This document shows positions 1-7,100 of a DNA stretch of 12,996 bases, one piece after another. The first letter of the stretch is position 1. Each line of letters opens with the position of its first letter. A program made the position numbers and the translations under genes. Source of the DNA: Tepidisphaeraceae bacterium. Its GTDB lineage: Bacteria > Planctomycetota > Phycisphaerae > Tepidisphaerales > Tepidisphaeraceae. Under the pieces are notes generated by a model. The model saw nothing but the letters and a program-made list of their open reading frames with translations. It was not told the DNA's origin and made no database searches. The DNA is taken from contig JANWHF010000079.1 of assembly GCA_025450555.1 (NCBI GenBank), forward strand, positions 1 through 12,996, written 5' to 3'.

Positions 1-115
1 CCCGCCCGGGCGGGGGGGCCCCCCCCCCCCCCGCGCTTCACACCCCCCCCCCCCCCCCGTCCGGGGCCGCGCCCCCCCCCTCCAAAAACCGCTGCCCGCC
101 CCCGCGGCTCTTTTA
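1..115. other. Low-complexity poly-C/poly-G edge sequence
   Basis: This stretch consists mostly of long runs of C, with some G, broken by a few other bases. It codes for nothing recognisable and looks nothing like the rest of the window. Ordinary mixed sequence begins at about position 110-120. The most likely explanation is a sequencing or assembly artefact at a contig end, for example homopolymer read-through. A real GC-rich low-complexity tract is possible but less likely. It should not be used for biological interpretation. Confidence 0.75.
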
Positions 116-151
116 AGTCATCCGCGATCCGAGCGTGTTGGTTATGGTGAA

Positions 152-181
152 CTCGCGGCGCCAGGGGACTGCAGCCCTCCA
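152..181 (-). repeat. REP-like palindromic element, copy C
   Basis: Read on the minus strand, this 30-nt segment begins TGGAGGGC and ends CGCCGCGAG. It matches the two copies downstream of nrdR (1879-1908 plus strand, 1935-1964 minus strand) and is identical to the first at 23 of 30 positions. The loop is TCCC. The three base pairs next to the loop (CAG/CTG) differ from the other copies but still pair, while two pairs further out are lost. It lies 21 nt after the stop codon of the RNase Z-like gene, in that gene's sense orientation. It may act as a 3' UTR hairpin or be a mobile REP-type repeat; neither is proven. Confidence 0.6.
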
Positions 182-202
182 GGACATTCAATGCGTGACC
201 GA

Positions 203-1177
203 TCATTCCGCCGTATCCGCGATGGGCGGACCAACTTCATCGATCTCACCGGCCTCGCGCGCGCCTTCAAAATCCATCAGAAAAAGAATGCGGCGCATCT
301 GCTCTTCACCTACGCGCTTGGCCAGGGCACGCCGCGCGCGATGAATGGCCGTGCGGCGCGTGACGTGGGTGATGACGATCCATTTGTTATTCAGCTTCGG
401 CAACAACTGCACGAAACCGTCGAGATGCAGATGCTTGCCGGCCTTGGCCTTCTGTTTGTGGTCTGGATCAAAGAAGGTGATCTCGGTCAGCAGGATCTCG
501 GCATTCTGCACATCCGGTTGATCGAATACCGGCCCGGCCGAAGTGTCGCCTAAGAATGCGACTAGTGGCACCTCAGTTCGATACTGGATTTCCACGCCTT
601 GCTTGCGAAGCTGCGCGAGTTCGTGCCCCGGCTTTCCGAAGAATTCCTGTTTGAGCTTTTCGCGGATGCTGATGATCGCGTAGCCCAGGCTCCCTCCGCC
701 ATGATGCGTGGCCAGGGCGCGGATGCCGAAGTCGCGACGGACTTCATGGAGCTGTCCGGGCTCCATGGGAACTAATGTATAAGGCGTATTCTGCCGCTCG
801 ATTTGCCGCCAGGTGCGGATCATCGCATCGACTGGCTGCTGCAATTCGCGCGGCAGGAAAACCGTTCCGCCTTTCATTCCCTGAAAAAATCGCTGCGACA
901 GGTAATAAGGCAGTCCGGCGATGTGATCCATGTGGCCATGGGAAATACATAAAAAATCGCTGGTCAGGGCAAAATAGGGGCACCGCCCGATGTCAAAGCA
1001 GACATTTAGTTCCGGAATCTGGACGGCGGTCTCTTCGCCGGCGACGCTGTAACCAATGACGGTATGCGCTCCAAGCGGAATCTTGGCGAACTTCTGGACC
1101 AGGAAAGATTTCGCAATCATTTCGGGGCAAGTGTAGGCGGCAAATGCGAATGCGGGAAGCGAGACTATATCTGTCAC
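203..1177 (-). CDS. RNase Z-type metallo-beta-lactamase-fold hydrolase
   Basis: This 324-residue protein has the zinc-dependent beta-lactamase fold with an RNase Z-like motif order. The metal-binding SHGHMDHIAGL lies at residues 79-89 (H80, H82, D84, H85). Next come H158/H159 before GGGSLGY, then D211 in LGDTSAG. The TEITFFD segment at 231-237 is followed by H249/H251 and by ITHVTRRT with H271. This pattern is typical of the tRNA 3'-end endonuclease family, which removes 3' trailers from tRNA precursors, and the length fits the short form. The chosen start is a GTG preceded by AAAGGA at short spacing. An in-frame ATG at residue 20 (1118-1120) is an alternative without a visible Shine-Dalgarno. 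The gene is divergent from nrdR across 45 bp. Substrate cannot be fixed from sequence; other MBL hydrolases share this architecture. Confidence 0.85.
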   Translation of the reverse strand: MTDIVSLPAFAFAAYTCPEMIAKSFLVQKFAKIPLGAHTVIGYSVAGEETAVQIPELNVCFDIGRCPYFALTSDFLCISHGHMDHIAGLPYYLSQRFFQGMKGGTVFLPRELQQPVDAMIRTWRQIERQNTPYTLVPMEPGQLHEVRRDFGIRALATHHGGGSLGYAIISIREKLKQEFFGKPGHELAQLRKQGVEIQYRTEVPLVAFLGDTSAGPVFDQPDVQNAEILLTEITFFDPDHKQKAKAGKHLHLDGFVQLLPKLNNKWIVITHVTRRTAIHRARRALAKRVGEEQMRRILFLMDFEGAREAGEIDEVGPPIADTAE

Positions 1178-1184
1178 GGTTCCT

Positions 1185-1213
1185 TTGCGTTTAGGCCTCT
1201 AAAGCGGTAACTT
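1185..1213 (+). promoter_or_regulatory. Possible promoter and 14-bp palindrome in the divergent gap
   Basis: The 45-bp gap between the RNase Z-like gene and nrdR must hold the nrdR promoter if nrdR is transcribed from here. A weak sigma-70-like pair is visible: TTGCGT at 1185-1190 and TAACTT at 1208-1213, with a 17-nt spacer. This would start transcription close to the nrdR ATG at 1223, consistent with the lack of a Shine-Dalgarno there (short-leader or leaderless mRNA). A perfect inverted repeat, TTTAG-GCCT-CTAAA, sits in the spacer at 1190-1203 and could be an operator. Both boxes match the consensus at only about three of six positions. Confidence 0.25.
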
Positions 1214-1222
1214 CTTGAGCCA

Positions 1223-1852
1223 ATGCGCTGCCCCTTTTGCAACGCCGAAAAAGAGAAGCTGCACGTGGTGGACTCGCGGACCTGCGAAGGCGGTCGCGCC
1301 ATCCGCCGGCGCCGCGTCTGCAAAGGCTGCAAGAAGCGATTCACGACCTACGAGCGCATCGAGCAACCCAGCCGACTTGTTGTGATCAAGAAAGATGGCC
1401 GGCGAGTGCCCTGGGATCGCAACAAGATCCTGCAGGGGCTCGAGCGCGCTTGCTTCAAACGGCCGGTGCCTGAGAGCGAGCTGGCGCGAATTGCCGAGGA
1501 GGTGGAGGAGGAAGTGTTTTCCGCGCATGACCGCGAAGTGCCTTCGACGGCTGTGGGCGAACTGGTGACCGATCGCCTGCGGCGGGTCGACCAAGTGGCC
1601 TACGTGCGGTTTGCCAGTGTCTATCGGCAGTTCAAAACCCTCGAAGACCTGGTGGAAGAGGCGAGAGCGGTGCTGGATGCGCGGCGATATGACGTGCCGG
1701 GCCAGGGGCGGCTTTTCATCGAGTCCTCGCAGGCCAACGCAGCCCCCAGACAAGGCGGAGAAGACGAACCTGCCGCCAAGAGCGAACGTTCCACCGGTGT
1801 AAGGCCCAGGGCCAAGGCGCCCAAGCAGCCGAGTATTGCCGCGGTGGAATAG
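1223..1852 (+). CDS. nrdR: Transcriptional repressor NrdR
   Basis: NrdR is the nucleotide-sensing repressor of ribonucleotide reductase operons. The N-terminal zinc ribbon is clear: CPFC gives C3 and C6, and VCKGC gives C33 and C36. It is followed by the family's KKRFTTYERIE stretch. An ATP-cone domain follows from about residue 50 to 140 (LVVIKKDGRRVPWDRNKIL, then VGELVTDRLRRVDQVAYVRF and ASVYRQF), which binds ATP/dATP and controls oligomer state and DNA binding. The protein has 209 residues, whereas most NrdR proteins have about 150-160. The extra C-terminal 50 or so residues are rich in Pro, Ala, Lys and Arg and look disordered. The ATG at 1223 puts CPFC at the usual N-terminal position; no Shine-Dalgarno is visible. 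No ribonucleotide reductase gene or NrdR box is seen in this window. Confidence 0.96.
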   Translation: MRCPFCNAEKEKLHVVDSRTCEGGRAIRRRRVCKGCKKRFTTYERIEQPSRLVVIKKDGRRVPWDRNKILQGLERACFKRPVPESELARIAEEVEEEVFSAHDREVPSTAVGELVTDRLRRVDQVAYVRFASVYRQFKTLEDLVEEARAVLDARRYDVPGQGRLFIESSQANAAPRQGGEDEPAAKSERSTGVRPRAKAPKQPSIAAVE

Positions 1853-1878
1853 TGCGTTGGCGCGACAGGGAGCACTCT

Positions 1879-1908
1879 TGGAGGGCGTCGCTCCCGCGAC
1901 GCCGCGAG
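1879..1908 (+). repeat. REP-like palindromic element, copy A
   Basis: This 30-nt element starts TGGAGGGCG and ends CGCCGCGAG. It contains a perfect 8-bp hairpin: GGCGTCGC at 1884-1891, loop TCCC at 1892-1895, and GCGACGCC at 1896-1903. It begins 26 nt after the nrdR stop codon in sense orientation and faces copy B. The two copies together form a 30-bp imperfect inverted repeat (25 of 30 matches) around a 26-nt centre. The centre itself carries AGTTTT-CA-AAAACT at 1923-1936. There is no T-run after the stem, so it is not a canonical intrinsic terminator. Confidence 0.75.
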
Positions 1909-1934
1909 CGCCGCAACGTGACAGTTTTCAAAAA

Positions 1935-1964
1935 CTCGCGGCGGCGGAGGACCGCCGCCCTCCA
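1935..1964 (-). repeat. REP-like palindromic element, copy B
   Basis: This is the inverted partner of copy A. On the plus strand it has a perfect 8-bp hairpin: GGCGGCGG at 1940-1947, loop AGGA at 1948-1951, and CCGCCGCC at 1952-1959. In minus-strand orientation it matches copy A at 25 of 30 positions. Four of the five differences form two compensated base pairs in the stem (T-A becomes G-C, and C-G becomes G-C in the same orientation). The fifth is in the loop (TCCC versus TCCT). The A/B inverted pair resembles the paired REP arrangement known from other bacteria. No transposase or REP-associated tyrosine transposase is visible here. Confidence 0.75.
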
Positions 1965-2033
1965 TACGCAATCACTGCCAGGACCAATGATTTTGATATT
2001 CAAGCCGCGAGCATCGTCCGTCCGATAACACCC

Positions 2034-2037
2034 GGAG
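2034..2037 (+). promoter_or_regulatory. Ribosome binding site fixing the lipoprotein start
   Basis: GGAG at 2034-2037 lies 8 nt before the ATG at 2046. The frame is open upstream to 1836, but that extension runs through the REP-like elements, has no Shine-Dalgarno and would hide the lipoprotein signal. The start at 2046 is therefore preferred. Confidence 0.7.
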
Positions 2038-2045
2038 CTCACACC

Positions 2046-3938
2046 ATGATTCAATCGACGCGACTTGTCTTCGGACGCGCAGCCCGATCCTGTTGCCTGC
2101 TTGTGGGAATCGCCGGCCTCATAGCCGGCTGCGCTGAAGCGCCTCACAAAGCGCCGCCTCCCCTATGGGTTGGCCGGCCTGAAAAGAAAGTGCCCGATTT
2201 CATGCGCGGCACGATCTTCGAAAAGGTGGATCTGGAGAATACCGATCCTTATCCCATTTCCAGCTATGGATTGGTCGTCAATCTGGCCAACACGGGCGAT
2301 TCAACTGCCCCAACGGCCGTGCTGGAATACATGCGGAAGGAAATGGAAAAGCGCGGCATGGGCAGCAAGGTGGTGCCCAACGCCGAGTATCTCACGCCCG
2401 ATCGCGTGCTGCATGACAAGCGCGTGGCCATCGTTCAGGTGACCGGTCTGCTTCCGCCGGGCGTTCGCCAGGGACAGATGTTTGACGTCTACGTCTCATG
2501 CCTGCCCAACAATCGTACGACCAGCCTGGCCGGCGGAAAGCTGTGGGATACGGAGCTGAAAAAGGATGGAGCTAATCCACAGAATCCGTTTGGCGCCGTC
2601 AATGTGTATGGCAGGGCGGATGGCTTTGTCTTTGTGAATCCCGCTTATGCGCTCAATCGCGATCCCAATGCACGCGGAGCCGTCAAGGCGAGCTTGCGCA
2701 ATGGGGTGATTATGGAAGGCGGAGTGGCCGTCTTTGATCGGCCGCTTTTCCTGCGTCTTCGCAAGCCGCAGAACAGCGTGGCTCGCGCTATCGAGCAGCG
2801 GTTGATCGATCGATTCCAGGATACGCATATCGCGCAGGCTGAGAATGAAGCGATCGTGCAGCTTTATGTTCCTATGCATTACAACGGCGATTGGGAGCAT
2901 TTCTCGCAGCTTGCCATGCACGTTTACATGGAAAACTCGCCCGAATTTTCCGCGGCCCGAGCGCGGAAACTGGTGACGGCCGCGATGCAGCCGGGCGCGC
3001 CGCTGGAAGATATTTCCTATTGCTGGGAAGGGCTTGGGACTGCATCGCTGCCGGCGTTGGCGCCATTGATCTCCGATGAAAAGCATCCGGATGTTGCCTT
3101 TGCGGCTGCGCGAGCGGCAGCTTTCATAGGCGATCCGACCGGCGCAGCCGCTGCTGCATTGCTGCAGATGGCGCGCAATGATCAGCATCCTTTCCAGCTC
3201 AATGCGGTGCAGGCACTGGGATCGCTTCCGTCCTCCGCTGCCGTCAATCACATGCTGCGGCAGCTTCTGGATTCGGAAAAATCGCTCGTCCGGATCGAGG
3301 CCTACAAAATCCTGGCGCGCAATCACGATGGCTCGGTCTATTCGCGTCTTGTGACGGAGCAGGAAAACAACCAGAAGTTCGTGCTCGACATCGTGCCTTC
3401 GCATGGTCAGCCTTTGATCTATGCATCCAGCAGCGGCATTCCGCGAATTGCGATCATCGGAACCATGCCCGAAGTGGCCAACCCAGTGATGTTCTCGGCA
3501 CTGGATAATCACCTGACGATCAGCTCCACGCCGGAGGGACGCGGTATTTCGATTTTCTACCGCCAGCCGGCGCCGGTGGATTCGGAGAATCAGCCGCACG
3601 ACATCGCTACGCCGCCTCCGGTGCAGATGATGTCGCAGCCGGATCTGGGCGAGGTTATCGCCCGGCTCGGCGGAGTGACGGCCGGCGATGAAGCGCCGCT
3701 GAATTTTACTTACAGCGAAGTGCTGGCGATCCTCCAGAAGCTCAGCGATTCGCACAAGCTGATCGCGTTCCAGGATGGGCGCGCGGAAAACGCGGCGTTC
3801 GTTCTCCAGGAGCCACCTCGCGTGCAGGAAAGCATCTATGCGGCCCCATCGATTGATGCCGGACGGCCCAATGGCGCGGAGCCGACAGGAAAGGCAGATC
3901 CGCTTTCGCCCGATGCGATCGCGAAGGACAAGAATTAG
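2046..3938 (+). CDS. FlgI-like (P-ring fold) lipoprotein with HEAT-like insert
   Basis: This 630-residue protein begins with a lipoprotein signal: basic n-region, hydrophobic core, and lipobox IAGC with the lipidated Cys at residue 29. Residues about 70-320 follow the FlgI (flagellar P-ring) pattern. These include SYGLVVNLANTGDS at 73, VAIVQVTGLLPPGVRQGQMF from 127, a LAGGKLWDTELK segment, and a LFLRLRKPQNSVARAIEQRL region near 240. Residues about 345-426 are Ala/Leu-rich paired helices resembling HEAT repeats. At 533-576 the protein returns to a FlgI-like ending (DLGEVIARLGG, then YSEVLAILQKL). The tail is Pro-rich. FlgI normally forms the P-ring around the flagellar rod, but no flagellar gene is near, and lipidation plus the helical insert argue for another envelope role. 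It stands alone between 193-bp and 229-bp gaps. Function unknown; the FlgI resemblance is by eye. Confidence 0.8.
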   Translation: MIQSTRLVFGRAARSCCLLVGIAGLIAGCAEAPHKAPPPLWVGRPEKKVPDFMRGTIFEKVDLENTDPYPISSYGLVVNLANTGDSTAPTAVLEYMRKEMEKRGMGSKVVPNAEYLTPDRVLHDKRVAIVQVTGLLPPGVRQGQMFDVYVSCLPNNRTTSLAGGKLWDTELKKDGANPQNPFGAVNVYGRADGFVFVNPAYALNRDPNARGAVKASLRNGVIMEGGVAVFDRPLFLRLRKPQNSVARAIEQRLIDRFQDTHIAQAENEAIVQLYVPMHYNGDWEHFSQLAMHVYMENSPEFSAARARKLVTAAMQPGAPLEDISYCWEGLGTASLPALAPLISDEKHPDVAFAAARAAAFIGDPTGAAAAALLQMARNDQHPFQLNAVQALGSLPSSAAVNHMLRQLLDSEKSLVRIEAYKILARNHDGSVYSRLVTEQENNQKFVLDIVPSHGQPLIYASSSGIPRIAIIGTMPEVANPVMFSALDNHLTISSTPEGRGISIFYRQPAPVDSENQPHDIATPPPVQMMSQPDLGEVIARLGGVTAGDEAPLNFTYSEVLAILQKLSDSHKLIAFQDGRAENAAFVLQEPPRVQESIYAAPSIDAGRPNGAEPTGKADPLSPDAIAKDKN

Positions 3939-4072
3939 TCAATTTTGCTCTGAAAACCAGAAAAGCGATCGGACAATGCACAAGATATGGTGGATGCAGG
4001 GTAATGGATGGCCAAATCGGGTGTATCGGATCCCGAATCGGGCTTGCAATCGGAGCATGAACGCGTAACAAT

Positions 4073-4090
4073 GCGATTCGTATCAATCGC
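4073..4090. repeat. Short inverted repeat upstream of smc
   Basis: GCGATT at 4073-4078 and AATCGC at 4085-4090 form a perfect 6-bp inverted repeat with a 6-nt centre. Another small palindrome, CCCGA-A-TCGGG, lies at 4032-4042. Both are in the 229-bp gap between the FlgI-like gene and smc, which must contain the smc promoter unless the two genes are co-transcribed. Either could be an operator or a chance palindrome. No convincing -35/-10 pair and no terminator is visible in this gap. Confidence 0.25.
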
Positions 4091-4151
4091 AGCGAATTCG
4101 TTGGCCTTTTGATGCCATCGGCTGCGGGATTCGGGTTGTTTTTCCGGTCAT

Positions 4152-4157
4152 GGAGGA
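4152..4157 (+). promoter_or_regulatory. Ribosome binding site deciding the smc start
   Basis: GGAGGA at 4152-4157 lies 10 nt before ATG 4168. An in-frame ATG at 4150 overlaps this Shine-Dalgarno and would add six residues not seen in SMC proteins. The family start MRLKKLILHGFKSF matches the ATG at 4168. Confidence 0.75.
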
Positions 4158-4167
4158 CCGAAATTCC

Positions 4168-7100
4168 ATGCGTTTGAAGAAACTGATCCTGCACGGGTTC
4201 AAGAGTTTCGCCGACCGCACGGAGTTCGTTTTTGATTCGCCCATCACGGGGATTGTCGGGCCCAACGGCTGCGGCAAGAGTAACGTCGTCGATGGCTTCA
4301 AATGGGTGCTTGGCGAGCAATCGGCCAAGAGCCTGCGCGGCGACGCGATGATGGACGTCATCTTCAACGGCTCGGGCAACCGCAAGCCTGGCGGCATGGC
4401 CGAAGTGGTCCTGGTTTTTGAAAACCCCCGCCGTGCTGATGACACCCGCATTCTTAATCTCGATGCCGACGAAGTAGCCGTGGGACGCCGGCTCTATCGC
4501 GATGGCACCAGCGAATATCAGATCAACAACAAAACCGCCCGCCTGAAGGACATCCGCGAGCTGTTTCTCGATACCGGCGTCGGCGTCGATGCCTACAGCG
4601 TCATCGAGCAGGGGCGCGTCGCGGCATTGCTCGAAGCCAATCCAGAAGAACGCCGGCTGATTTTTGAAGAAGCGGCCGGCATCAGCAAGTTCAAGCAGCG
4701 CAAGAAGGAGTCGCAGCGCAAGCTGGAGAAGGTCGATCAGAATCTGCTGCGCGTCAACGACATCGTCGAAGAAGTCGATAAGCGGCTGCGCAGCGTGAAG
4801 ATTCAGGCCGGCCGAGCGCGCACGTTTCAGGAGCACACGCAACGGCTCAACGAGCTTCGTCTCAAACACGCCCTTCAGGAATATCACACGCACCACGGCC
4901 AACTGAACGAGCTCGAGGGCCAGCGCGAAGATGCGCGCTTTCGGCTGGATGATGCGACGGCCGATCTTCAGCGCAAGCAAAATGAGCTGGCCGAGCAACG
5001 CGAGAAGCATGAGCATCTTTCGCAGAAGCGCCAGCAACTGGAATATGAGCTGGTGCAAGCCGGCGCAGCATTGCAATCGGCCCGGCAGCGCCAGCAATAT
5101 GCCAACCAGCAGTTGGCTCAGATGGCCGAGCAGATCGAAGCCTTTGCCGCCGATCGCGAGCAGGCGCAGACCAGGCTCGCATCGACCAGTCAGGCCCTTG
5201 GCGAGGAAACGCAAAACCTCCAGCGTCTCACTGAAGAGCTTGAATCTCATCGCCAGCAGATCGACCGGCGGCAGCAGGCCTATCGCGACAGCCAGCTTGC
5301 GCTCAACCAGGCCAATCAACAGGTCGAGCAGCACAAGTCGGCGATTCTCGATTTGATGCGCAAGCTCTCGCAGGTCAACAGCCGGCTGGGCGCCATCGAA
5401 ATCGAACGGAAGAACATCGTCGGCCATCAGACGCGCCTGGCGGAACGACGGCGCATCGTGCTGGAAGAACTGGAAACACTTGGCGCGCAACAGCAGGAAA
5501 CACAGGCGCGGCTCGATCAGACCCTTGCGCATATCACCGAGCAGCAGGCGCGACTCGATGAGCGCCGGCAGGAAGCGGCGCATCTCGGCAAGCAGATCGC
5601 ATTCATCGGCGAGCAGCTTGGCGCGGCCCGCGAGCATCGGTCCGGCCTGCTTTCGCGCCAGAAGCTCCTCTCTGACCTGGAAGCGCGGCGCGAGGGCGTC
5701 AGTGAAGGCGTCAAGAGCGTCCTCCGTCAGCGCGAGTCGAAATTCCCCTTCATTCGCGGACTCGTGGCGGACGTGCTGCGCGTGGATGTCGAGCATGCCC
5801 ACGTGATCGAAGCCGCTCTCGATGGTCGCGATCAATGGCTGGTCACCAGCGAATCGACGCAGGCCATCGTGGCGATGGAGCAGCTGGGTGATCTGGAAGG
5901 TCGCATCAATATTCTCTGCATGGATGCGATTGCCGGCGGCGCGCAGGCGGATAACGCCTACGACTGGAATCGTCATCCGCAGCGCATTCGATTGGCCGGC
6001 GATCTGGTTCGGGTCGATCCAGTGGATGCGCCGCTTGTCACCCATCTTCTTGGACGCACGGCGATCGTCGATCATCTTTCCGATGGAATCGAACTTCATC
6101 GCACTGGTCCTGCCGGCTGGCGATATGTGACGCATGATGGGCAGGTCATCGAGGCCGATGGCACGCTTCGGGCCGGCCCGCTGACGGCTGCTATGGGGCT
6201 TCTCTCCCGCCGATCGGAATTGGAAGCCCTTTCGCAGCAGATTGCGGAAGTCGATCATCGCATCGAGCAGCTCGCCTGGCAGTTCACCGAAGGCAATGCC
6301 GCCGCCAAGCAGCTTGAAGAACAGCAGAACGCCCTGCGAAACGAGGTCTATTCGGCCAATACCACCAAAGTCGAATTGTCCAGCAAAATTTCGCAGAATA
6401 ATGATCGCCAGCAGTCTTTACATCGCGAGCAGCCGGTGCTGGATCGCGAGCTGCAGTTGCTGCTCGATCAGACCGGCCGGCTTAAATCGCAGGAAACAGA
6501 ACTCACAGCGGCCAAGGCGGCTCACGAAGCCGACCAGGCGGCGCGACAGCAGAAGATCGAGGAATTGACTTCGCTTCAGCAGAAGCTGACCGACGATCTG
6601 CGCCAACTTGGCGAAGAGCTGACGGCCACGCGGGTCCAGCTCGGGCAAGTGCAGGAAAAGCAGCTTGCCAGCCAGCAGCAGGTGCAGCGAATGAGCCTGG
6701 CGGAAGCCGAGCTTCGCGAGCAGGTCGAACGGCTCGCGCGCAGCGCGCAGGCGATCGAAAGCCGGCGCGGCGGCGTCGAATCCGAGCTTGCCCAGGCGTC
6801 CCATGCCGAGAAGCAGGCCACGGATAAGCAGCAGGAGCTCAAGCAGCAGATCGAATCGGCTGTCGAAAAAGTCAGCCAGTCCAACCAGTCGGTCCAGGAA
6901 TTGACCGGACAAGTGGAAACGCTCCGCGGCGAACATGCCGAGATCGAGCAATCGCTTCACGGCCTCGAGCTTCGCGTCAGCGAGCTTAGCGTTCGGCTGG
7001 AAACGCTCGTGTCGCGAACGCTGGAAGAACTTCAGCTCGATCTGCCGGCCCAATACGCGAGCCTCTCGGCTGATGGCGGTGCGGGTTACGAGCCGGGCGA

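Noticed and set aside
1836..2045. N-terminal extension of the lipoprotein frame
   Set aside because: The extension is translated from the REP-like hairpins, lacks a ribosome binding site, and would bury the lipobox. GGAG plus ATG at 2046 gives a proper lipoprotein signal.
2046..3938. Calling this gene flgI and the locus a flagellar operon
   Set aside because: No hook, rod, ring or motor gene is near. The protein is lipidated and about 1.7 times the usual FlgI length, so a standard P-ring role is not supported.
3742..6258. Very long minus-strand ORF (838 codons) opposite the FlgI-like gene and smc
   Set aside because: It lies antisense to smc, whose sense frame has complete family motifs. 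Its translation is biased toward Leu, Arg, Ala and Ile with no recognisable domain, as expected from the mirror frame of GC-rich coding DNA.
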